A stretch of 64,000 nt of DNA from Ligula intestinalis (lineage: Eukaryota > Platyhelminthes > Cestoda > Diphyllobothriidea > Diphyllobothriidae): NCBI GenBank assembly GCA_036362985.1, contig JAYGXS010000005.1, positions 54,352,731 to 54,416,730 on the forward strand, written 5' to 3'. Under the pieces are notes generated by a model that worked only from the letters and a program-made list of their open reading frames with translations, ran no database searches and was not told the origin of the DNA. Made by a program: the position numbers and the translations under genes. Each line of letters opens with the position of its first letter. Within the stretch, counting starts at the first letter, position 1. Below are positions 41,641 through 52,619 of the stretch, piece after piece.

Positions 41641-42928
41641 TTAAAATTCCTTTTTTGCCGATCATGGGTCTCAAAAGACACCATATTGACGAAAGGCTCT
41701 AGTTTCTCACATTGCTGAGAAATTAGCGTAGATACCTTAATGCACCAAGGACCGTAAACAGACAAGCATATTGGTTATAAAACTTACTAAAGTTGTCTAA
41801 AGCATCAAGATCAAGTTTCTTCGTGCTTAAGATGGGTTTATCGTTAGGAGGATTGGTATTACGGGTTAATTTACGTCTCAATTGTGGCTTGGTATCATAT
41901 TAAATAGGAGGTGAGTGATAGGATATGTTCTAAGCGAAGTTATGCACAAAATTTCGACAGAAAATTTGAATTACCGAAGAGGCTACGCAGGATGAAAGTT
42001 ATCTCTAATAGTATATCGAGTAATGCAAACTATTTCTTGCTGGAAATTGATAGATTACCAAATTTTCAGATATTATTTAGTATTTACGCAATGGATTACT
42101 TGCTTTTTACGTGAATCTACCAGTACTAGGATGAGGCTATGTCGGTGAAACAGTATAAAAATGTATTTTTTGACCTATCGGTAAAAAAGACTACTACCAG
42201 TATGTGCAGTTACTGAAGGGTTAGATATACAAATAAATAACAACAATGAAGCTAGTAACTTCAGCAAGTAACGATGTAATCTAATAAAAATATCTATGTC
42301 ACTTAGCTTTAAAAGATAAGTTGCGCGCCTCGACCTTGACCTTTGAATCATAGTACTAACCTACTTTTGCATTTCACAGCAACCTTGCGCCTTTGGTCTT
42401 CTTAACTTTGTCTTGAAACGGGGCTCATTTGGGTCAGAGATGAGTGTGGTAGGTTTACTATAAATGTTAACTTATTTGCGCGCACTTAACTGCCCTGACG
42501 CCAGCCATGCTGTTGGGTACATGGTGGGCATCGTCGGAATTGACGATCAAATTGCTATGGCTTGTTCTATCACAGTAGATTAAGGTAATAGGCAAAAACT
42601 TTGCTGCTGCGGTTTTCAGGCCCACTTCCGTATGGTAAAGAGGAGAAGTGAGACGCCAAATGGATGGACTAATTTATTCTGAACCGAAAGACTGCAGAAT
42701 AGGTAAGAGGAAGTTGAAATTTGGACGAGTCCGCGATTACTTGCTAGAGGACCAATATCCGAAGTGTGCGAACTCGGCAGCCGTCACATGAGGAACTGTG
42801 TGAGTCAGCCAATGAAGTATCGAAAACACTAACCTAGTGAATTATCCTATACGTAAAAATGTATCTGATAATCCTGCCAGTCAGACGAATATTGATTTTT
42901 CTAGACGTTTTAAATTCTACTTGTTTTT
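41641..42928. other. Unassigned region
   Basis: No gene recognised. Near 42518-42560 lies a copy of the ACATGGTGGGCATCGTCGGA-type repeat block shared with 13.99 and 61.3 kb. Confidence 0.35.
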
Positions 42929-43065
42929 TGCGCATTTTCTCATGTCTGCAGACGATTGGACGAACCTGCCTCGAAAATTCACACACTAAAGTTTCAATTT
43001 TCCCAAAGACTTATTTATCTTCTTTATTTACTATCTTGGGATACACACATATGAATTATGTCTCT
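42929..43065 (+). repeat. Repeat with degenerate hammerhead-like motif (AUUC flavour)
   Basis: CAGACGA near 42949-42955, then a GAAAATTC box at 42973-42980, and TGGGATACACACATATGA near 43035. The same blocks occur at 61.96-62.08 kb. The CUGANGA core has U4 changed to A. Confidence 0.45.
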
Positions 43066-43344
43066 ATGCAAAACTTTCCATTGCCTACTAACGAGTTTCC
43101 ACATCAGGGTGGTTACCAAGTAATGCGACTTTCAACATCCTGAATATTATAGGCAGCAGAAAATTGCCGATAAATATTAAGGAGACTGGATATTGCTTTC
43201 CTGAATCAAGCCAGGATCAGCCATGTCGCAGCAGTCATGCAGACTCTAACCAGTATGATCCTCGAGCTATACGTAGAGTAAAAAGTTAAGGGGCTCCACC
43301 AGATGTCAAATTGTCAGAATGACATTACCGACAAGGGCAAGGCA

Positions 43345-43389
43345 GACTAGGAAGGCCATTTCTGGCTTATAAGCTGTCGTCAGCTAGTC
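43345..43389 (-). ncRNA. Hammerhead ribozyme, intact core (SINE type), minus strand
   Basis: On the minus strand: stem I GACTAG / CTAGTC (43384-43389 with 43345-43350), core CTGACGA (43377-43383), stem II GCTTATAAGC-like, GAAA (43359-43362), then TGGCCTTC with triplet UUC. Predicted cleavage between 43351 and 43350. No tRNA-like head recognised upstream on this strand. Confidence 0.7.
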
Positions 43390-43483
43390 CTACCCCACTC
43401 ATATGCTGTCCTGTGTCCTCTAACTGATCGGTGTATGCCTATATGCTACTGTGTACTCCTGATCAAAACATCGACGAGAGAGC

Positions 43484-43650
43484 GAACGCGTGGCGCAGTG
43501 TTTAGAGGGTTGGACTTCTAACTACTAAGGTTGCGGTTTCGAAACTCGAACGGAACACCTATTTCTGGGGCAACCCTTCAGTTAGGTATGACTAGCTGAC
43601 GACGGCTAATAAGCCAGAAATGACCATCCTAGTCTGCTTTCTTTTTTACG
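43484..43650 (+). mobile_element. tRNA-derived SINE with intact hammerhead ribozyme
   Basis: The head CGTGGCGCAGTGTTTAGAGG (A box) and GGTTTCGAAACTC (B box) looks tRNA-like. The body (CTATTTCTGGGGCAACCCTT) resembles the other SINEs. It ends in a complete hammerhead. It faces the minus-strand hammerhead at 43345-43389, about 200 bp away. Confidence 0.7.
43590..43634 (+). ncRNA. Hammerhead ribozyme, intact core (SINE type)
   Basis: Stem I GACTAG (43590-43595) / CTAGTC (43629-43634), perfect. Core CTGACGA (43596-43602). Stem II GGCT-AATA-AGCC. GAAA 43617-43620. TGACCATC gives triplet AUC. Predicted cleavage between 43628 and 43629. Confidence 0.8.
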
Positions 43651-44600
43651 GTACTGCCCTTCTGCCTATGTCATTAGCTACCTTGCGGCGTAGGCTCGAG
43701 GGTGAGCTCCAAAGGCGGACAAGTGTGTACTTTAAATGATCGGTGAACGCTTATCTGCCAATGTAGAATAGTGCTCTGTGCACACAGAATAAAAAATATG
43801 AGCGTTCCCAGCAAGCTGGGGGCCGAGTGTGAGACGCGCATTTGATGCACACTGTGGTTTGAGGTGTTTACGCCGGCCCGTGGGTTAATTGGCTGGTTTG
43901 ACAGGCTGGCTGCGATTTTTCGGTGGCCATACATGGCTTCATTGCGTCAGGTCTCTGTCGGCCGCGCTTAGAAAATCATACAGTCGCAGGTGGATGAGTT
44001 GTCGCGTGTAGGAATTTATGCGAATGTGTACCAGTCTGCTCTGGCAGTCGCCAGGGCACTCGCCTAGTCATGTATTTGACCCTATCGCCATCTGAAGGTC
44101 TGTGCCGCGCGTGGCCGCGGCTTGGCGTCAGACGAAACCATGCACTTCGTTGATTGGTTGCAAGCGGACAAAGCTCAGAAGTACGTACGCAGCTCGCGCA
44201 GAGGCCGTCGCTAGTTTGCTTGTGCTCTTCTGGCTATGGTAAAGCTTAGTCTACCGACTGTGTTTGCCTGATTTTGCTCTTGATAACTTCCAGTTTTCGA
44301 CGACATTACCCCGATAAAAGCACCGCACAGAGACGTATTGTGTTAATAGATAGCAAGCGTAGGGTAACTACAGTATGCGCTAAAAATCGTGCAACTTTCA
44401 TAACTTTGTAAACGTTTGATCATTACTCGTATGCGGGTGTGAATGCATTTCGCAAATCTTCGAAATAATACTGAACAGCATTGGGCATATTTAAAACATA
44501 AAAGAAGTGTAAGAAGTACTATGTGTTTGTTAAGAAAAATAAAATCATCCCGAAAATCCTCAAGTTCCGGAGACGTAAAAATAGCTATAATTTAGAATAA
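43651..44600. other. Unassigned region
   Basis: GC-richer up to about 44300, then AT-rich. No gene, RNA or known repeat recognised. Confidence 0.35.
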
Positions 44601-44635
44601 TAAATTTAAATATTATGTTGATCTTAAAACGTTTA

Positions 44636-44810
44636 CGTAACCATTTTTTTATAAAAAGAACTTTTCTTTCGTTAAACGTTTTGGTACAGATTTCCATAAG
44701 TGGATAAATATTTATTGAATATCGTTCAATAGAGTCAAGCATCACTTTCTTCATTTTTAGTGTCTTCATTGATAAATTTGCTTCTGTTTGACGTTTACAT
44801 TTAAATCTTT
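44636..44810 (-). other. Candidate exon or decayed ORF, minus strand
   Basis: An open frame follows a ttatttcaaag acceptor-like site and reads KRQTEANLSMKTLKMKKVML then DSIERYSINIYP, ending near a possible GTAAAC donor. AT-rich. No family recognised. Confidence 0.25.
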
Positions 44811-45177
44811 GAAATAAGATATAAATATATATATATATACAGAGCATTTGCCAAAAGAAAGTATTTTCGATTTATTTTCTAATAAAGATGGCCATGTGGG
44901 CATATTTACAAATGCCTAAAAACATCAAACCACAGTGTCAAGTGTACAGAACGTCCGAAAGATATGTCGGATATCGTAATTCCTAAGATTAATAAAAACA
45001 CTTTCTATAATAGTTTAACTCTTAAAAAATTGCTTTGATTAGATATTCAGCTGGAAAATTTCTGTGTAAATTAACTTTTTTCAAGGTAATGCCACATTGA
45101 AATTGAAGACTTTAGACAATCTCTTTAATTTTCCTGAAGATATGTGATTCAATTTGACTGGAGATGACATAACTTAC

Positions 45178-45238
45178 TTTTCTCTTTATAAGGTATTATT
45201 TTCCGCATATATGGATTAATTCCACGATCCGTTATAAG
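45178..45238 (-). other. Candidate small exon, minus strand
   Basis: 61 bp between a tcgcaag acceptor and a GTAAGT donor, coding LITDRGINPYMRKIIPYKEK. Phase 0 at its start, compatible with the candidate exon at 45368-45421. Unknown function. Confidence 0.35.
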
Positions 45239-45367
45239 CTTGCGAATGCAAAGAAGCATGCATGTCATATTTTAAAAATACTTACTTTTCTTCTGTCTGT
45301 TTCTTTTCTAAATAACGCATAAGCGGAAAGTATAGTTTACAAAAATATATATTTCTACATGACTTAC

Positions 45368-45421
45368 ATTCAATAAGGCCTTCTTTAGATTATCTTCGCG
45401 GTACCATTTGCGGACACTGTG
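45368..45421 (-). other. Candidate small exon, minus strand
   Basis: 54 bp (18 codons) between a gtttaag acceptor and an AAT|GTAAGT donor, coding HSVRKWYREDNLKKALLN. It vaguely resembles the start of psq/CENP-B-type helix-turn-helix domains (ENLKKAL), a weak match. Confidence 0.35.
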
Positions 45422-46158
45422 CTTAAACGCCAAGATGAGCGGTGCGGTTTAAACAAATGCGATAAAATTTTTTTACTGCATTCGGTGTGACAAAACGTCA
45501 CAGGTTAGCTAAACATAGTTTTTATAATACGAACCTTCCTTGTTTCTTCAAATAAATGCGATTCCTTCAATTTGGCTTCACACGAATCTGAATAATTTTG
45601 GAAAACATTTTCCAGTTCTGGAAGGTATATCTTCTGTACCTATTTTACTTATTTTGGAGTTCCTGCATAGCACAATTAACATTAATAAGTAGTTTGGTTC
45701 TGTCTTTCGTAATAGCATAGGAAATTCCTTCGATATGAGACTACTTCAAATTACGCCAAAAGTAATGCCCATTTCGCTTAATAAACCTAATTGACATGTT
45801 GTTTTTCCTAACTAAAAGGCTTTTGCAGAATAAAATCTACTCACTGAATCAAACTAGTGTAACCAAATTTATGCTTAGGTATCAAGTCAAATTTCACCAT
45901 GAAAGTTGCACGGTTTTTAGCGAATACTGAATACAACAACCGGCAAACCAAAGTTTAAGTAACGACCTCCAACGAGGATAGACTGGGACTGGACTGCAGC
46001 GGAGGATACAAAAAATACAGAATATCACATAGCTGATAAAAAATTTGTGATTGGAGGATTTAACGCAAATTCGAGGTTGTTTATTTAGCTCTTTTGATTG
46101 ACTTGAGGCGCAAAATGCTGTTTACTTGGATTAAATTCCGTTCAGATCAGTATACTAG

Positions 46159-46353
46159 GAGCAAATATTGGCTAAAATGGGCAAAATTAGGGGTTTGCTG
46201 ATATCCAAGGAGTTTCCTACGCTATTAAATGCTGCGAAAAGGGCTTCTTGTTTGTTCATGTTGCACTATAAAAGAATATTCATGAAAAGCAAGAATATTT
46301 CAGTTATATCTGTTTACATAAAGGGAATTTTGTTTTACATCCATGAAATTGAG
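46159..46353 (+). other. Candidate exon, plus strand
   Basis: 195 bp open in one frame from a tatactag acceptor-like site to a strong GAG|GTAAGT donor (65 codons, phase 0 to 0). Contains GKIRGLLISKEFPTLLNAAK and later VYIKGILFYIHEIE. No family recognised. Confidence 0.4.
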
Positions 46354-46581
46354 GTAAGTGTACGTACGAGATAAAGCACTTTAGTCGAGAAAAGATCAAT
46401 GAATTTAGTTAACAGATGTTTGCCCTACAAATCTGTTACGTTTTGTACCCTAAAGATAAGTAATAAAATTAAAAGAGATTAAAATGTGTATTAGTACGCC
46501 GAAATTACTGGGCCTATTTGACTCTACATCAAAGTCATGGATTGTCACCATTGTTAACTAACTCCATCCAAATGTTTTCAG

Positions 46582-46752
46582 AATATAGAGAAAATAAATC
46601 AATATAAAAAATTGGAACGGAACAGGCAAACGATAATCATGTTCAAGAATATTGAAGGATATTTTGGATCAGTCTGTTGTGCAAGAACAATCAAAAAACG
46701 GTGCCCTGAAGTGAAAGAACATATTGAAAACTGCCCTGCTTTACACAAAAAT
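46582..46752 (+). other. Candidate exon, plus strand
   Basis: 171 bp open frame between a strong acceptor (aaatgttttcag) and donor (AAT|GTAAGT), 57 codons, phase 0 to 0, so it joins 46159-46353 in frame. Contains KNIEGYFGSVCCARTIKKRC and a PEVKEHIENCPALHK stretch with five cysteines. No family recognised. Confidence 0.45.
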
Positions 46753-46869
46753 GTAAGTTCGTTAATTTCTAGCAGAGTTTTTTCCTTTAAGTTTTAGAGA
46801 AGTAAAAAAACCCGTCAAAATATCCAATTTTTATTATGACTTTATCTTTAAAATAGGCATCATACACAG

Positions 46870-47177
46870 ATATTTGACTTCGAAAGATCTAACTTATGCG
46901 CTCTTCGAAAAGGTAATTTTTTATAAAAAGCTTTTTTATTAATCTTAGACGTATTCATTCTCAGCTTTTGTTGAGGAAATTCATTTTTCTCGGCAGTGAG
47001 TTAACAAGTTTGGGCGGTTCTTAAAGCGTGACCATAACAGGCAGCTATCTAAGGAGGAATGCTTTAGAACTCATTATTTATGTAAATGCTTTTAAGATAA
47101 TTCTTATTTCTAAGTTTTCAGTTAATAGGTTGAACATTATTTCCGGACAAATAAAGCAAATCAGTGAAATTCTTTAA
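46870..47177 (+). other. Candidate terminal exons, plus strand
   Basis: 46870-46912 (IFDFERSNLCALRK, acceptor tacacag, donor g|gtaatt, phase 1) could join 47122-47177 (acceptor ttttcag), which reads NRLNIISGQIKQISEIL and stops at TAA 47175-47177. In frame with the two exons upstream. Speculative. Confidence 0.3.
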
Positions 47178-48059
47178 GCGTTCAGCAGAATTTTGAAAAC
47201 AGTTTGCTGCTCGTTACTCGATTTCTCAAAATAATTTTAAAAAATTTGATAAACAAAAATTGTTTTTCAATATACACAAGAAAGCATGAATTGGATTAGA
47301 AGTACAACCATTATCTAACTTTTTAGTAAGCAGCCAGCCTATCCGTGGGTGGAAGTCAATCTATTCCGCTCAACAGCCGGAATATGATTACCATAGAACA
47401 TTTTTTGCAACTGTCAATCTAAATTGATACAAAACACGCAAGTATCTTTTCGTGCATTAAAAAAGGAAATTTTTACGAACCATCCACACTGGAAAAAACT
47501 AAAGTTCAGGTGACCACATCCATGTCTGACACATTTAATGCAAGTTTAAATGTTATTGGAAACAATTGCTCTCATAAAACTCTTGTTTCTGTACTTATTC
47601 TGGATTAACTAGCCATTCTTTTCCATTTTCATACCTGAAACATATTTATATTTCACATTGGACCAGTGATTCTTAATATTTTCATTACCTGATTTTGCAG
47701 ATTTTTGTGAAAATTAAATATTTTTATGCTAGTCAATACTTATTTCTCAACCATCGTCTGACTTTTTAAAATTATGATTCTTACTTTACTGTTATAGTAG
47801 TTTGGGGGCATGCCACATGTGCTGACTCCCCGCAAAATGACTTTTATTACGTCATCGAACATATTTTTAACGAGATAGTACACTTACTGTAAATTCCCTA
47901 CTCCAATGAACGTCAAGTTGTATGTACAGTAAGCTGCAACTAGGGTGAAACAAACCAGTGGTTTCTAAAAAATCACTCGTTGGTGGAAGCGGTGGAGCTT
48001 GCCACTCGGGCATCCGTGCCGGAAGCCACAGTAAACAAAGACGGAGTGCAGAAAAAGGA
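47178..48059. other. Unassigned AT-rich region
   Basis: No recognised gene. The part above about 47870 may be the 3' flank of the PLE fragment on the minus strand. Confidence 0.35.
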
Positions 48060-48703
48060 GATTCTATCACTGGAACAAGAGGTTGATTGTCCTGACGTTT
48101 CGGATTCCTTCGGGAATCCCTAATCATAGGTAATAGTAGAACAGGCTGAAACATGTGCAGATAGGGTGATATATGCACACTTTACACGGTATTTATAGTT
48201 CGTAGCGGTCACCCGCATGCATACTATAATTGTCAGTTCCTTTAGCCACCACTTGAGGTCGTAATTGGTGTAGTGATGGCTCATTTATTGCCACATCGTT
48301 TTTGTCCGCTTCAGATACGGGTTTGATAATTGCTAGGTAATTATGCCCGCTATCGTCAGAGTTGTTGTTGCGCCTGGTCCTCCCCATGTGACTGATTTTC
48401 TCGCTGAGGAAATTTCTCAGTACACCGTATGGGAACGCCAAAAGGATGCTGGAGGCTCAGGCGGTTGTCGCCTCTTGCGAAAATTTAGTCCTCGTCAAAC
48501 TTGAAAATATGGTCAGGTCCCGTCGAGTGAGTTGCAACCTGGGAGTTGGCATCTTTCATCCTCACCGCCACTGCATGCTCGGCCATTCGTGTCCGGAGTA
48601 ATCTCCCCGTTTCTCCGACAAAGTTGCTTTTTCCACAACTGCACCAGATCCGGTAAACGACTCCGGCCGTTTTCCGCCGTGACAGTCGGTCTTTTGGCCT
48701 CAA
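48060..48703 (-). mobile_element. Penelope-like element 3' end: GIY-YIG endonuclease plus hammerhead
   Basis: 48703-48485 (-) encodes AGVVYRIWCSCGKSNFVGET and RTRMAEHAVAV, the start of a PLE GIY-YIG domain, ending at a stop after FKFDED. About 330 bp further (minus direction) lies the hammerhead-like motif at 48085-48135. RT is not seen upstream. Decayed and 5'-truncated. Confidence 0.7.
48088..48135 (-). ncRNA. Hammerhead-like motif (CGUC flavour), core degenerate
   Basis: On the minus strand, stem II GGATTCC-CGAA-GGAATCC (48102-48119) is a perfect 7-bp stem, followed by GAAA (48098-48101) and CGTC. The CUGAUGA side reads CTATGATTAG, so the catalytic core is damaged. Confidence 0.55.
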
Positions 48704-49369
48704 GACGTGGCGCCTGATGGTTGCTTCTGGCCTGTTCGCAAAGACGGAGTGCTCATAGACCGTGGCAAAATAAATTAACTTCCGAATCCTTGTGTCATAC
48801 CCTCGGGCACTGAGTCATCTGACAGACCCCACACTTCACACCCTAATACCTGTGCAAGCGGATATTTGCGGCGGCAGAAAAAGCGACCATATGAGTAGCC
48901 GACCGAAGTTTTTGCGCGCATAAAGCCTTAATATCGGGTATAAGATTCCCGCGGTCTAAGATGAACCCAGCATGCGTGTTCAGACATGCCTCCTCATGGA
49001 GTGTCCATTTTTGTAATGCGGGACTGGACCACAAATTAGTAATACCAGCTACTCATGTTTCAGATCGCGGGAGTCACAATTATCATTGCTATCTCTTCGG
49101 TGGAAGTTTAATTTGCGTCCCCAACCAGCAAGCCCAAAACTCCCTCCTTGTGTAATACGGGACAGTTGGTAATAAAGGTTATGTAGATGGGACGTTATAG
49201 AGGAAGGAAAATCTAAATGAAAAAGTGGAGTGTATAACAGTAGGAAAAATAAAAAAATTATATTAATTATCTAATATTTGCTAACAAAAATGCACGCCAT
49301 AAATATAAATGCAAAGAACTATGAATTTCCGAGAGTAAAGTAAATTGAAGTAAATAATAGAAAAAGAAC
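48704..49369. other. Unassigned region
   Basis: Probably decayed repeat sequence. No gene recognised. Confidence 0.3.
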
Positions 49370-49690
49370 CGTGCGTTACTAATGAACCTTGAACTAAACT
49401 ACAAACTAGACTAAAACAAAAGTCAACTAACTAAAGAGGGGTAAACTTAAATAAGCGTAACTAACTAAATTAAAAAGAAAGTAAAAACTAAAATAAAATC
49501 AATAAAATTTGATAATAAATTAGAAAAAACTAAAAAACAGATATATAGAAAAAAACTATAAGCATATTAGTTGTTTTTGCATTTTTTATTCTTACAACGC
49601 GCTTTTTTGCCAAATATAAGGTTTTTTAAACAATTTGGGGACCCAAATTAAACGTTCATAAATTTTTAATCAAACTTTCTTACTGATATG
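49370..49690 (+). repeat. ACTAAA-rich repeat, copy 1
   Basis: AT-rich, with many ACTAAA/ACTAAC units, ending in ACGCGCTTTTTTGCCAAATA and GGGACCCAAATTAAACGTTC. A second copy of the end block is at 51030-51105. In reverse orientation a similar run lies at 19680-19860. Confidence 0.55.
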
Positions 49691-50919
49691 CTTACGAGGA
49701 GCATAGAGAGAGGGAAGGCAAAATTAGGAGAGTGTTTGCGTGAAAAAACCAGCTCAGCGAATTCAAAGTTTTCACGTTTTAGACGTCAACATGGGGTAGC
49801 AAAAGAGTAAGCACTTTAGCTTTTTCAAAAAAGAACTTTTTCTTTGGCAGTGGTGAGCAGAGACAAAGATTCCGCCTAGGACTTACAGATTTCAGGAAGC
49901 CGCGTGCAGACACTTTCTTTCGCTGTGAAGTCAGTAAGAGTTGCCTGAGTTACGTCTACGTAGAGAAAAAAATATTCATAAATGTTAGAGAAAATGTCTG
50001 TCAAAATATTCCTTTCGCTACCTAATTGGCTGGTTAACCTCGGAACGTCAGTGAACAGTATTCGTTTGACGTAATCAGTCTCAACTAACTCGTGTTCCAG
50101 GGTAGGTGTACCAGTCAGTAAACATTGGATGACGGAGTCACTTCAGACGCATGTACCGAATATCGCCTTATTAGTATGCACCAGCCGACTAGCACCACTC
50201 TGCCACAGAGCCTGCACCATAGTTTGGACACATGCACAAACAGCAAAGTTCGTGCCTTTTGTCAGGCGAGTTGGCGACCTTAGCACTTACTCACAAGCTT
50301 TTTCTCGAATGTGCTGTGTGTTCCGGTCCTCGCACACTCATTCGGCCTGCATACGTACATGGCCTATGCCCAAACAACTTAGGAAATGTGTCTCCTTTGT
50401 AGGGGTGTGTAGTCCAGGAGGCAGTGGCAGCAGTGACTTCTAAAAGACGAATTTGTTTTTGGGAAGGCCCAATTAAGAGTTTGGTAAGGAGAATGGCCCC
50501 ACATAACAGTAGCCAGAGGACGGCTCTTTTGCATGACAAACAAACTACTTAATGGCGGAATTAAGAAAAGCTAGCTTCCCTTAATAAACAAAGGTAAAGA
50601 ACAAACTAATTCAGCAGATTCGTGTGAATGTCTCAAAAATAGGAGAAAAAGTATCGATACCTGTTGAATATGCACCAATTTTCAAGTCCTTTACGTCGGT
50701 TTTTAATTGTCGTACGTAAACGAGAAGAAAAATATCTGCGGAGTTCTCAAAGCAAAATAATACGAGTGGATGGCAGAGGTCACATTCAAGTTGCTACCTG
50801 ACAGGCCAAACTTTGCGCACGCTCATGTTTTTGGTCCTGCTTCGACAGCCTAGAATTGTAGTTGGTTTCATGAAGGCAGTGGATCCCGAAACGACGGTGA
50901 AGCAATCTAAAAAGAACTC
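49691..50919. other. Unassigned region
   Basis: Short open frames only, no recognised domain, RNA or repeat. Confidence 0.35.
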
Positions 50920-51120
50920 TAAAAATTAACCATAACTAAAACAAACGCAATAGTAAATTAAAAAACACTGAACAGAAAACCATGATAAACCATCATTGTA
51001 AATAAACTATAAAGTATAAAAAAAACTATTTATGGCGCGTTTTATTTGGCCAAAATATTCGATTATTTAAACGTTTTTGGGACCTTAATTAAACTTCCGC
51101 CCAATATACATGCAACTTTG
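50920..51120 (+). repeat. ACTAAA-rich repeat, copy 2
   Basis: Begins with AACCATAACTAAAACAAACG and ends with GCGCGTTTTATTTGGCCAAA then TGGGACCTTAATTAAACTTC, parallel to the end of 49370-49690. Confidence 0.5.
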
Positions 51121-51977
51121 TTGGCACTCCCACTTCTACCATAAGTTGATCGAGTTCGGTTTTTGGCAAATGGGTGCTACTTCGTGATTTCTGTTGACAA
51201 GTCAGAACTTGTTTGCTTTGGGAAGACAATGGGCAGTTGTGCGTTGAACCTGTGTGAATGCATATCAAATCTTCAGCGATAGACAATGCCAAATGGTGAG
51301 GAACAGATAAACTTCGATTCCAGGAAATGCGTCTGACGCATCTGATAGAAGTCGGATGGAAACCATAGACACAGGTTGCATGAGTACGGTTGTCTTTCTG
51401 GTTCAAGGTTATGATCAGAGTTGTGATATGTTAAATAAAGGCGATGCAGGATCAAACCGTTGTGCATCAGTCTACTCAAATTTCCATCACCCTCCCCCTC
51501 CTCTTTCTCTATCTTTACGCTTACTTTTAATGTCATCCATTCGGAAATGAATTCTGATTGATACTTATACACTTTTGTAGAAAGCTTCAAACAAAAACAA
51601 ATTCGTAAAATATAGAGATAGATACACTTTATTGTCAAGGCGAAAATCCAAACCTTTCAGAAGAATATGGCCCCATTCACTGAGAACAAGGGAAAGGGTA
51701 ATAGCATACTCAAAATCTAGAGGTTTACACAAGATCCCCATCTCTTATGGAGACCGGTCTGATCTCAGCTTTTGCATTTCCGTTTCTTTATATCAGGGCT
51801 AGTATGCTAGGAATGGGAGTACAGTGTGCTGATATTCCAATGTACGGCAGGCCATGTGTCGGAAGATTTGCCGCATTGTGCGGGAAGACTCCACGGCCAT
51901 TAATTCAGAAAGAGGTTTATTATCACTGTTTCAAATCTGAATGCGAATCTCCCCGATCTATGATTCACCAAACTAGG
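51121..51977. other. Unassigned region
   Basis: No recognised feature. Overlapping open frames on both strands have no visible domain. Confidence 0.35.
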
Positions 51978-52240
51978 CGTTAAACGCCACTCGTTTATGC
52001 ACTGGAGAATTTGATAGCAAGCTAGTTTCACATGCACACACACTGGAGTGTGATTAATCGGTGGTTAACTTTGACGTCTCAAGGTCAAAACCATTGCCAC
52101 AGCAGGCGTTCAACTTTGTGAACGTGGATATCTATGCTGATGAGTACGCACAACTTGGAAAAACAGCCTATTCCTTCAAGGTCATCAATAAGCTGCGGAT
52201 TAAGACGACTTCCGCTCGAGGAGTGACACATAATAAGTTA
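51978..52240 (+). repeat. Interspersed repeat, copy 1
   Basis: Direct-orientation partner of 54045-54310. Shared blocks are GTGTGATTAAT, GTGGATATCTATG (GCATGGATATCTATG in copy 2) and AAGGTCATCAATAAGCTGCG followed by GATTAAGACG. Confidence 0.85.
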
Positions 52241-52619
52241 CGTTTTTGGCTGACTACCGTTTTCGATAACAGTGATTTTAGAGCAATATGCACTCGCTTT
52301 TCATAGAGCTCCTAACTTGCCTAACTGCCTAACTTGGCTTCCTTAAAACTCAAATGCGTGGCTTTGGTTTCTGACGGTGAACACTTAGATTAAGTGATTG
52401 GGCCTGTGAATAAGGGCCTGGATCAAGAGCGATCAATCAGTGCTAACAGCGTTATTTTGCTGTTGTCGCCGCTAGCGCCACTTGGAACCCATGATCAGCC
52501 GCACGCGAATGTCCGTCGCATGCTGACTCACCGCGCCCCACTGCTGTTGACGACGTGCCTTTGCGACAAGGCGCAAGTGAGCGTTGCCTGAGTGACCTCA
52601 ATCCGCACAATAAGCTGCT

